From NCBI GenBank assembly GCA_020054205.1, contig JAGVLS010000012.1:1-64000 (forward strand): 64,000 nucleotides of DNA, read 5' to 3'. The DNA is from Candidatus Obscuribacterales bacterium. Its GTDB lineage: Bacteria > Cyanobacteriota > Vampirovibrionia > Obscuribacterales > Obscuribacteraceae. Shown here one piece after another: positions 1 through 10,800 of the stretch (position 1 is its first letter; the number at the start of each line of letters is the position of its first letter). Position numbers and translations under genes: made by a program. Below the pieces are notes generated by a model that made no database searches, was not told the origin of the DNA, and saw only the letters and a list, made by a program, of their open reading frames with translations.

Positions 1-648
1 AAGGAATTTGCCATTCACCATTAGGTGGTAATGCTCGCCAATTATCTGAGCCTTGATCACGTTCATAAAGAGTGCCATTAGCGTCAGTAAATGAATTTAG
101 ATTGGAAGGAGGTGATGTATTTTGAATTTCTGGTGAGGCAGCTTGAGCTATTACCGGTGGAGCAAAAGATGCTACTTCTGTAGAGGCAGGAGCTTGAGCC
201 AATTCTGGTGAGCTTTGTATAGTTTCACTAGAGTTATTTTGATTGGAATTATTTTCATTAGATGTATTTTGAAAAGCAGCATTTACATCTTGCTGAGAAG
301 GAATTTCCCATTCACCATTAGGTGGTAATGCTCGCCAATTATCTGAGCCTTGATCACGCTCGTAAAGAGTACCGTCTGGGGTGGTAAATGAATTTACATC
401 TGAAGGAAGTGATTTATTTTGAATTTCTGGTGACAAATTATTATCAGAGGCAGACTGAGTAGACACAGATTCTGTTTGAGGTGCCGCTTCTTGCGATTCG
501 TCTTGCGAAGCTGTACTTTGAAAAGCAGCATTTACATCTTGCTGAGAAGGAATCTCCCATTCACCATTTGTTGGTAGTGCTCGCCAATCATCTGAACCTT
601 GATCACGTTCATAAAGAGTGCCATTAGCGTCAGTAAACGAATTCACAT
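1..648 (-). repeat. Three coding copies of a ~130-bp module
   Basis: Three highly similar blocks lie at about 520-648, 271-402 and 1-106, the last cut by the window edge. Each encodes the LYERDQGSDNWRALPP module. Start-to-start spacings are about 250 and 297 bp because the Gln/Asn-rich linkers differ in length. The modules are much better conserved than the linkers, which suggests selection on the module or recent duplication. Confidence 0.85.
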
Positions 649-1333
649 CTGTTGGTACATTAGCTTCAGTTGTATTATTACTCACACCGGCAGCATTATT
701 ATCTTCGCTTGGTTCATTGGGTGCTGGAGGTGCTTGTATATTGTTATCGTTATTCCCGTCGTTTGTTTCATTTGCTGGTTTTTCTGATGTATTTTGTTTA
801 TTAGCTTGTGTTTCTATTTCTTTTTCTTTGGCAAGCGCGGTAGCATCTTTAAATGCTTCAACTATCTTGTGATTATTAACTACACTTTCTTTGCCATCTA
901 TTGCTGTTTTTATCCATTGTGGAGGTTGTCTATTAGTATCTAATTTGTATTTGCTGCCATCGGCTCCATTAAAGCCTTGTTTTGGAATTTCATGTAGCTC
1001 TATTTTATTATTATTGTTAACAGTGATAAATCCATGCCAGCGAGATTGTCTGCCAGTCTTAATATCGGTTTTAGTATAAGAGCCATCGGGAGTTAATTGA
1101 TAAGTCTTATCAGGATATGAGGCAGCAACAACTACACCAGCTATTTGAACAGTTAGTGCGTCACCCTCGTTTGAAGATAAAGTAGAAGGAGATGAAGTTT
1201 CTGGTCTTAAATCATCTGGACTTGGTATTGGTAATTGAATCTCATCTAAAAAGGCTGCACTAGTTTCGCTAGTTTCATCACTTGCAGAATCTCCATTATC
1301 TGGAGTATTTTCAATATTGCGATTTTCTTCCAT
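1..1333 (-). CDS. Repeat protein of unknown function, C-terminus beyond the window edge
   Basis: The reverse strand is open from an ATG at 1333 through base 1 (444 codons) with no stop, so the gene continues off the left edge. No signal peptide or membrane segment is seen. The N-terminal 75 residues are acidic and Ser/Thr/Asn-rich. Next comes a segment with the look of a small beta module (LTPDGSYTKTDIKTG followed by RWHGF). After that lie three copies of a module of about 40 residues containing LYERDQGSDNWRALPP, a GEWEIP stretch and a DVNAAF end. Linkers rich in Gln, Asn, Glu and Ser separate the modules. Codon use resembles the neighbours. I do not recognise the family; the conserved Trp/Gly/Asp pattern suggests a binding or structural repeat. 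It is divergently transcribed from the giant repeat protein across a 557-bp gap, so shared regulation is possible. Confidence 0.8.
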   Translation of the reverse strand, partial: MEENRNIENTPDNGDSASDETSETSAAFLDEIQLPIPSPDDLRPETSSPSTLSSNEGDALTVQIAGVVVAASYPDKTYQLTPDGSYTKTDIKTGRQSRWHGFITVNNNNKIELHEIPKQGFNGADGSKYKLDTNRQPPQWIKTAIDGKESVVNNHKIVEAFKDATALAKEKEIETQANKQNTSEKPANETNDGNNDNNIQAPPAPNEPSEDNNAAGVSNNTTEANVPTDVNSFTDANGTLYERDQGSDDWRALPTNGEWEIPSQQDVNAAFQSTASQDESQEAAPQTESVSTQSASDNNLSPEIQNKSLPSDVNSFTTPDGTLYERDQGSDNWRALPPNGEWEIPSQQDVNAAFQNTSNENNSNQNNSSETIQSSPELAQAPASTEVASFAPPVIAQAASPEIQNTSPPSNLNSFTDANGTLYERDQGSDNWRALPPNGEWQIP

Positions 1334-1890
1334 GATAATTAGCCCAGTAGAAACTTGCCGCTATACATATATATGATTGTCAAGGGGCACCTAATGACTA
1401 TATACGAGAAATATGACTTTTTGCTGAATTTCTCGACTTTTAATCTGGCTAAATTAGTTAAATTCCACTGCCTAATTTAGTTAATTTGGATACCGGTAGA
1501 AACAGGATGGAGCTTTCTTTTTTATACCCAAATTGTGCATTTTTAATGTTTTGGGAATGCAAAAAACAGCATAAGTAACAACAAAATCAAGATTTTATCT
1601 AGCTAAATGCAAGCGAAAACCCGCTTGCCATGCGCTTGGTGACAAATATTTTATTTGTCAAGGTGTGTATACGTATTGTTTGGTTTCAGCTTGCCCTTTA
1701 GAATGGAGGCTGCAAATTGGATAACAACACAACTATGTGTTGCTTCTATATAGCCGTGTTGCGCAGGGTAAACACTTTAAGCGTTTCGCCTGTAAGTTGC
1801 GCATCATTGGTGATACCATTTTGTGTTTTGAGATTGAATTGAAATGCTTATTTCAAACGGCCACTTGGAATAAATAAGGATTGTATAAAA
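1334..1890. promoter_or_regulatory. Long divergent intergenic region and structured leader of the giant gene
   Basis: This 557-bp stretch holds no convincing gene. It contains several inverted repeats: CTAAATTAG at 1449-1457 with CTAATTTAG at 1472-1480; GCAAGCG at 1609-1615 with CGCTTGC at 1622-1628; TGACAAATA at 1640-1648 with TATTTGTCA at 1652-1660; and TGCGCA at 1760-1765 with TGCGCA at 1798-1803. A competing pairing GTGTT (1756-1760) with AACAC (1771-1775) could exclude the last stem. The clustering within 200 bases upstream of 1891 suggests a structured 5' leader or a set of operators. No known riboswitch consensus was recognised. AAGGA at about 1876-1880 is the ribosome binding site for the giant gene. 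Confidence 0.45.
1609..1660 (+). promoter_or_regulatory. Two adjacent perfect hairpins in the leader
   Basis: The first hairpin has a 7-bp stem (GCAAGCG/CGCTTGC) with a 6-base loop. The second has a 9-bp stem (TGACAAATA/TATTTGTCA) with a TTT loop. Eleven bases separate them. Neither is followed by a T tract, so they are not ordinary terminators. They could be operators (DNA) or leader RNA structure; the sequence alone does not decide. Confidence 0.4.
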
Positions 1891-4800
1891 ATGATTAATA
1901 GCAACTTTTCCCGTGGGTTATACAAAGCTGTAGCCCTAATTTCTGCTTTTTGTTTCTCGTTTGGAAATTTAAATTTGCCAACGCTTGCTCAAGATGCAAG
2001 TTCAGCTACGCCGCCGCCGGCTAATAATATTGTCGTTATTGATAGCAATTCGTCACATGCAAATGATTTAGCAATTAGTTCTGGCCAAACAGTTGTTATT
2101 GATTTTGGTTCTAGCTCAACTCTCAATTTACTTGGCGATTTAACCAACGCTGGCACAATCTATGCAATTTCAACCAATCCTTTAGTTACTTCCGGATCAT
2201 TTAACGCTAACAATATATACAATAGCGGCCTTCTCACATCTATTTTGCCTGGCTTGGGAATTCCAGGTCTTTCAATTGATTTATCGAGTTTAGTTTCAAA
2301 TTTCAGTTTGGTTTTAAATGCACTGCAAAATATTACAAATACTGGCACAATTTCAAGTGCTGGTAATTTATCAATGTCAGCTGGTGCTTCTATTAATAAT
2401 GGTGCTATGGCATCGATGATGGCTATGAATAATTTGAATTTGCAAGCTGCCAATATTCTTAATTCCGGGCAAATTGCCAGTCAATTAGGAACTATTAGTG
2501 CATATACTGCTGCCTTAAATAATGCTGGACTTATCCAAGCTAGCCAAGGCAGTGTCAATGTTCAAAATCTTATTGGCAATTCTATGTCAGTAAATAATGT
2601 ATTAGGTTCCATTTTTGCTAATGACAAAATTTTATTTGAAACCTTAGGTACAGTTTTTGCTAATGATGGATCTATATTGAGCAAAGCTAATTTAAAAATT
2701 GACGGTGGAGATTTAACAGCTAATACAATTGCTGCTAATAGTCCAGATGGCATGGTCAGCATGCATGTAAACTCTATTAATGGTGGTTTGGAAATCAAAG
2801 GTGGAGATGCTCAAGTATCTACTCAAAGTGGTGATTTAAATTTAGCCATGATTGATTTAAGTGGCGATCCTATATTTGCTACACCAGGAAATTTAAATAT
2901 TGGTGGACTCTTCAATATTTTAAATGGTTTTACATTTAGAACTTTTGGTGGAGACTTTATTGCTTTAGCTGGTGGAGATATTACATCTAATAAAAATGGA
3001 ACTGTTGATACATCTGGAATTTTAGGTTTTGGCAATATTCATTTAGCTTCCGGCGTTACTTATCAAGTAAATGGCGTAAATAATGCTAATCATCCATTGC
3101 TTGGTGCATTTCCTTGCGCTGATTGTAGTCTTAGTTATTCCATTACTGGCAATTCAGCTGGTGGTGGCAATATCGCTTTAAGCAATGTCAATTTTGTTAC
3201 TGAAGGAAAAAACTTTACCGCTGAAGCACATGGTGTAAACCCAGCTAAAGGTAATATTGCTTTAGGTAATGTGACCACAAGTGGAGCAAATGGCAATAAT
3301 GCTTTCTTGTTCTTATTTGGAGCAAATGCTGGGCAAAATGCTGGTAACGTAAATATATTTGCGCCTGGCAATATAAATGTAGCAAGTATTACTGCTCGTG
3401 GTGGCAATGGTGGATCTGGTAATGCATTTTTCTCAAATGGACAAAATGCTGGCAATGGTGGCGAAGTTGATGTTTTATCCTTTGCTAATGGTGCAGTAAA
3501 TGTTGGAGCCATTAATTCATCAGGTGGCAATGGCGGCAATGGTGGAGATCTTGGATTACATATTGAAACAGGATCCACTGTAGACTTGTTAGCTGCTTTA
3601 GGAGGCAATGGCGGAAATGCTGGTGATGTCTCTATATCAACTGGAAATAATTCTATTACAACAGCTTCCATTGTTGCCAACGGTGGCAATGGTGGACATG
3701 CTGGCAATGCTCAAGCATCTGATGTTGATGCATCTGGCTTAATTGGTGATGCAAATTTACATGTAGGCAATGGGGGCAGCGGTGGCAACGGTGCTGAAAT
3801 TGGTGTATTTAGCAATTCTCAAATTACAGTTAATGGTAATGTCCAAGCTAAAGGTGGACATGGTGGTAATGGTGGTGAGGACTTATTGTCTTCCGCTAAT
3901 AGTGTTGGTATTTTTTCTGGCAATAGTTTAGACATTGGCAATGGCGGCAATGCTGGTGACGGCGGAGCAGCAATTATATTAGGACAAAATGGAAATATAA
4001 CTGTAAATGGATCCATTAATGTAGATGGTGGCAATGGCGGCAATGGTGGTAGTGAAGCAGCTTCATCGGCAGAAACTATAAGCCTTGCTTCAGCCAATGA
4101 TATAGATATAGGCAATGCTGGTCATGCTGGCGACGGTGGTAAAGTTTCATTTGCTAATTTATCAGGACACACTACCGTAAATGGAGTTGTTAGTGCTAAA
4201 GGTGGACATGGTGGTAATGGTAATGAAAACTTTGCTACATATGCTCTAAGCGCTGGTTTGGCTGGAGTAAATGCTTTTGATATTGGTAATGGTGGCAATG
4301 GCGGTATGGGTGGAAATGTTGGCGCCATTAGCACAAGTGGAAATATCAATTTCAATGACACTGTTGATGTAAGCGCTGGTAATGGTGGCAATGGTGCTAG
4401 CAATATACTTACTGCTGGTGAGAATTTAGGCATGGTTGGTTACAACGCAATGTCAGCTGGCAATGGTGGTAATGCTGGTGGTGCTGGATATGTTGGCATT
4501 ACAACTGACAGTGGAGATATTTTTGTTGATTCCGTAAATGCAATTGGTGGCAATGGTGGAAATGGAGGAAGTGGAATTGCTTCTTACATGTTAAGCCTTG
4601 GCACTTTTGCTTTAGCTGGATTGTCTTATGGCAATGGTGGATATGGATATTATGGTGGTGGTGTTGAATTAACATCAAATACAGGTGATATCGAAGTTGG
4701 TGGTATTGATGTATCTGCAGGTAATGGTGGACATGCTCAAGAAGCTTTGTTCACATTAGCTTTTGCTGGCGGTGTTGAAGGATTAAACACAATTACAGCT

Positions 4801-7800
4801 GGCAACGGTGGCAACGCCGGTGGCGCTGGATTCATAAATGTTTCATCCGATGATGGCAATATAAATATGAATGGCGATGTTCATTTAAATGGTGGTATTG
4901 GTGGCAATGGTGCTAATCAAATGCTTACATTGCAAGGCAATATTTCTGATACTGCTATTAATGAATTGAATATGGGCAATGGTGGTAATGGTGGACCAGG
5001 TGGACAAATTGCTGTTAAGAGCAAATCTGGTGTTATCACTACAAATAATGTAATCAATGCCAATGCAGGCAATGGTGGTGAAGCTGGTAGTGAAGCCTTA
5101 GCTTTAGGTAGTGCTGAACCATCAGAATCTGGTAATGGTATTCTGCTCGGCAATGGTGGACATGGAGCTAATGGGGGTTCAATTGAAATATCTAGCAAAT
5201 CTGGCGATATTTTTGTTAATGGACCATTGAATGCTAATGGTAGCCATGGAGCGGACGGCGGTAATCTTTTAGGAACACTAGTTTCTAGCTCTGGTGTATT
5301 GGCTGCTAATTTGATATCAGTAGGCAATGGCGGAGTTGGTGGCAGTGGTGGACTTATCAATATTAATTCGACCAGTGGCAAAATTATTGGCAATGGTCAC
5401 ATGATGGTTTTAGGTGGCAATGGTGGTGATGGTGGACATGAACTATTGAGTGGTGCCTCAAGTGTTGGATTATTTGCTTTCAATGCCATGGTCGTTGGTA
5501 ATGGTGGTATTGGTGGAAATGGTGGCAATATCAATGTCTCATCTAATGACGATGTACAAGCTAACGGTATGCTGGCAAGCCGAGGTGGCAATGGTGGTAA
5601 TGGTGGACATAACATAGTATCTGTTGCATTTGCTGCTGGTTTGATTGCAGTGAATGCTTTGAATGTAGGTAATGGTGCATCTGGTGGAAATGCTGGCGAT
5701 ATAAAAGTAATTTCCCATAATGGTAATGTACTTGTTGGTTCAGTGCTTTCACAAGGCGGCAATGGTGGCGATGGTGGTTATGGTTTAGCTGCTTTAGGTA
5801 TTGATGCCGGATTACTTGCTAGTACTACATATGTAGTTGGTACTGCTGGTCATGGTGGTAATTCTGGACTAGTAAGATTATCTGCTAATAAAGATTTGAC
5901 AGCTGGTGTAATCACAAGCCTTGGCGGCGAGGGTGGTAGTGCATTCTTGGCAGATGCTGGTAATGGTGGTAATACCGGCAGAATTGATTTAGATGCTGGT
6001 CGTGATTTCCTTATGGCAACAATTTTTGATTTTGCTGGCAATGGTGGTAATGCACTTGTTGGTAATGCTGGCAACGGTGGTAATACCGGTGTAATAACAA
6101 TTGATGCTGGTCGCAACTTCACTATGGATAGCATATTTGCTGTCGCTGGAAATGGTGGAGATACTTTAGCTGGTAATGCTGGTGATGGCGGTAACGCTCG
6201 CGATGTGAGCTTGTCTGCTGGCCGCGATATACATATGGATAGTGTATTTGTTTTAGGTGGTGAAGGAGGCTTTGCCCTTCTTGGAACTGGCGGTGATGGT
6301 GGCAATGCTCATGATTTGAGCATAAATGCTGGTCGCGATTTATTTATGGATAGCACTTTTGTTATCGGTGGTATGGGTAGAGGAACCTTAATTGGTAGTG
6401 GTGGACGTGGTGGTAATGCTGGTAATACCGATATTAATGTTGCCCGCGATATACATATGGATAGTGTATTTAGTCACGGTGGTAATGGTGCTTCATCATT
6501 ACTTGCTGGCGGACGTGGTGGTGATGTTGGTTTTGTAAGACTCAATGCTGGTCGCGATATTGATATGGATAGCGTATTCCACACCGGTGGTAGTGGTGGA
6601 AACGGACTTATTGCAGCTGGACGTGGTGGTGATGCTTGGTATGTAAGAGTATCTGCGAGCCGCAATGTAAATATGGATGGCATTCTCTCCCTAGGCGGCG
6701 ACGGTGGTTCTAGCTTGTTAGGAAATGGACGTCGCGGTGGAGATATTGATAATGTGACGGTCACAGCTGGAGACACTGTAAATATGATGAGCATTGTTGC
6801 CGCTGGAGGCAACGGTGGTTCTAGTTTATTAGGTAAAGGTGGACGTGGTGGTGATGGCAATTATGTTTTAGTTGCAACTGGACAAAATATTGTTATGGAT
6901 ACCATACTCGCCTCTGGAGGCAACGGCGGTTCTAGCTTATTAGGTAGAGCTGGACGTGGTGGTGATTCTGGCGAGATAATAGCTGTTGCTATCTTCAATG
7001 ATGCTTCTATCAGCACTGCTATAGCCAATGGTGGAGATGGTGGTTCTAGTTTATTAGGTAGAGGTGGACGCGGTGGTGATGCTGGCAATATGTTTATTGC
7101 TGCTGGTGACAATGTCAATTTAGGACTATTGCTTGCTAATGGTGGAGATGGTGGTTCTAGCTTATTAGCTAGAGCTGGTCGTGGTGGCAATACTGGTGAT
7201 ATGACAGTATTTGCTGGCAACAATAACAATACTGGATTGGTAGTTAGCTTAGCCGGCGATGGTGGTTCTAGTTTAGCCAGAGCTGGTCGCGGTGGCGATA
7301 CTGGTAATATGAGTTTCACAGCTCTTAATGGCAATATCAATATGGGTAGCATATTCAATGTTGCTGGTAATGGTGGTAACAGTGTATTTGGTCGCGCTGG
7401 ACGTGGCGGTGACACTGGCAATATCATTGCTGAGTCTGGTAACAATTTGAACCTTGGTTTAATTTGGAATCAAGGTGGTCGCGGTGGTTCTAGTGTATTT
7501 GCTAATGCTGGACGTGGTGGCAATATTGGTGAAATTGACCTTATTGCTGGACGTAATTTAAATATGGCAACTATATTTGGTTTTGCCGGACGTGGTGGTT
7601 CTAGTGTATTTGGTAATGGTGGCAATGGTGGTAGTACCGGCGCTATTACAATAGATGCTGTTCGTGACGTTTCTATGGATAGCATATTTGCTATTGCTCA
7701 CCGTGGTGGTTCTAGTGTATTTGGCAATGGCGGCAATGGTGGCAACACAGATGTTGTTTCTGTCAAAGCTGGTCGTGATGTTTCTATGGATAGCATATTT

Positions 7801-10800
7801 GTTGTAGCTCGCCGTGGCGGCTCATCCGTATTTGGTGATGCTGGCAATGGTGGCAGCGCAGGTAGCGTTCGTGTAGAAGCTGGTCGTGATTTATTTATGG
7901 ATAGCATATTTGCTATTGCTGGACGTGGTGGCTCATCCGTATTTGGTGATGCCGGCAATGGTGGCAGTATATTTAACGTTAACGGTGGCAGCACAGGTAG
8001 TGTGATTGTTTCTGTTGGACGTGACGTCAATATGGATGGAATATTGATGGTAGCTGGACGTGGTGGATCATCAATATTTGGTGACGCTGGAGATGGTGGC
8101 AATGCTGGTATAGCAATTGTTTCTGCTCAACGTGATATAGATATGGACAGCATAATTGCTATTGCTGGACGTGGTGGATCATCAATATTTGGAGATGCAG
8201 GCAATGGTGGCAGCACTAATTTGATGCTAGTAATTGCTGACAGACATGTAAATATGGCTGATATATCTTCATTAGCTGGTGATGGTGGATTTAGTGGTGT
8301 CAATAATGGTGGCAATGGTGGTACCACAGGTGGAATATCTGTTACTGCTACAAATGGTAATGTGAATATGGGTAGCATTGCAGCTATTGCTGGTAGTGGC
8401 GGAGGTAGCGGACTTGGCAATGGTGGCAATGGTGGTGACACTAATATTATTTTTGTTAGCGCTGGTAATAACATCAATATGGCTGACATGATCTCATTAG
8501 CCGGCAATGGTGGATTCAGCATATTTGGTAATGGTGGAAATGGTGGAGAAGCAGATCATGTAATTGCTGAAGCTAACAATAATCTTTCACTCGGTTCTGC
8601 TATATCAATTGGCGGAAACGGTGGATTTAGCTTATTTGGTAATGGCGGTAATGGTGGAAATGGCAAAATCATTAGCCTTACTGCTGCCAATGGTGATTTG
8701 ATATTTGCTGGAAATATCGGCACTAAAGGCGGAGATGGTGGTAACAGCATATTTGGCAATGGTGGCAATGGTGGCAATTCAGGCATCGTTGACATGTTTG
8801 CTGAGCAGAATGTTATTACATTTACATCACTGCAAGTATTTGCTTTAGGTGGACAGCCAGGAAATAATGGTGGTGCTGGTGGTGTCGGTGGCAATATTAC
8901 AGTTGTTGCCAATACTGGCTCTATCCAAACTGTATGCACAGAATACCTAACTAATAGTTGGGGAGCTGGCAATAGTGCTGGTGATATTACTTTGACAGCA
9001 ATAAATGGTGACATTGTCACCGGTACATTGGATGCCAGAGGCTTCCAAGGTGCTAATGGTGGTAATATCACAACTGAAAGCGTCAACTTATATATTGCTT
9101 GTTGCAATGTTGATGGCAATAGCATCGTTACGTCATCTGATGGTGGTGATGCTGGTAATATCATGATTACAACATCATCAACTAATATGTTTGTTGTAGG
9201 AACATTGGTGGGACCAAATGGAACTTTTGGCAATATTGAAGCCAATGGTGTCAATGGTGGTCGCATCGACTTTAGAAATGGTGGTGGACAACAAATATCT
9301 GCTGGTAATTCAGTTATTGCTAATGGCACAACTGGAGATGGTGGCAGAATCATGTTTGCCTTGGATAATCCAGGCAGTGGTCCGCTAACAGTAATTGTTG
9401 ACGGTTTTGTTCAAGCTACAAATAATTTGGGCAATTCCGGAAGAATTGGTTTCCATTCCGGTGCTGGACAAGACTTAAATGTATTTGGTACCGGTACTGC
9501 TTGGGCAGGAGAATGGGTATCGTTTGGTAACCTTGATTTTGCTACGCTAGACCTAGCGCCAGTAAATGCTGGTTTCTTAACGCCATTTCCAACATTGCTT
9601 GCCCTTGTTGGTGAATTTAGATGTAATTGTGTTAACTGTTTCCCAGCCGCTGGAGCACCTAATGCAATAGCAGCAGCTCCCCCTGGTAACAGTAACTTAA
9701 ATGTTCCTGGTTTCTTAACTGGATTGCCTCCAACTGATTTAACAAGAGGCAGATTCACTCAACCTGTGACAACACCAAGTTGTAATCCAAGTCGTTTAGT
9801 TGAATATCCAGAAGAACAACAAGAATCAAATTGGGTAGTAGCTACAGAACCTGGTGAACCATATGCATTTCCAAATGATGATTCAGCTGTAATTCTTGCT
9901 ACTCCAGGAACCATATTCAATTTAAGTGGTGACCACACAATTACAGTTAAAGAAGGAAAAGTAATTGTGTTAGCCGGCAACAAGTCGGTAAATGTATCTA
10001 CTCATATGGGTATGCTTACTGTTCAAGCAAGTAGCAGCTCTGCTATTAACCAAAATCGTTTTGGTTTAGTGAAAGTTGCTAATTTGCAAGGACGTGAAAA
10101 TTCCATGCAAATAGCTCGTCGTGGTGAACAAGCCAAGATAGCGCTTGCAGTTGGAGAAGAAGTATCTCTCTTAGATACATTGGTGGCTACCGCTGGTGCG
10201 TCTGATTATGTTCCAGATCCAAGTGCTCCAACACAAGCTGGACCAATATCAAACGTAAACATGAGCAGACAACAACTTGATCCTGAAACTTCAGGTTATA
10301 TAGATCAATTACGCCGTTGCAAAAATGGTTGCTTGACTTTAGACATGAAGAAAAACTTGGATCAATTGTTAGCTTCATATGATTCTGACAATGCAAAAAT
10401 TGCTAAGAATCAACGCGTTAAAGCTCAAGGACTAAGCGGACGTGCTGAGATAATTTCTTATCGCCAGTCTAATGAAGGCAATTATTATTTGCCAGTTGCT
10501 ATGACATCACCTGCTACAACTCAAGCAGTTGAACAAGTTGATGTGATGATTGCTGCTCGCAATGATAGTGCTTTGATTAAATATATGGCTGGTACTGAAA
10601 TTGTCGCTGGTGATTTAGATGTTGTTTCATTTAAACAAGGTGAAGCACTAATTACCGCTGTTAAGCCAATGCAAATTAAAACAAGTCGCTGCGATATTAA
10701 TCTCAAGCGCGGTGCTACAGTTTTAATTAGCGATGATGGAAATACAGTATCAGTAAGAAATGTTCTTGAGAAAAATGCTGATTCACTAGCTGTTAATGTT

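Noticed and set aside
1507-1578. 23-codon open frame after AGGATGG in the leader
   Set aside because: Very short, no conserved features, and it lies upstream of the hairpins; composition gives no support for coding.
1640-1660. Rho-independent terminator
   Set aside because: The stem is AT-rich and no T tract follows on either strand.
1760-1803. Cyclic di-GMP riboswitch
   Set aside because: GCAGGGTAAAC faintly recalls a GEMM motif, but the tetraloop, receptor and second helix consensus are absent.
3760-8791. CRISPR-like array
   Set aside because: The regular repeats are coding, in frame with a single protein, and have no unique spacers of constant length.
2160-9983. Long reverse-strand open frames across the giant gene (Pro/Leu-rich translations)
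   Set aside because: They are mirror images of the GGN/GGT-rich forward coding repeats; low-complexity Pro-rich products with no start signals.
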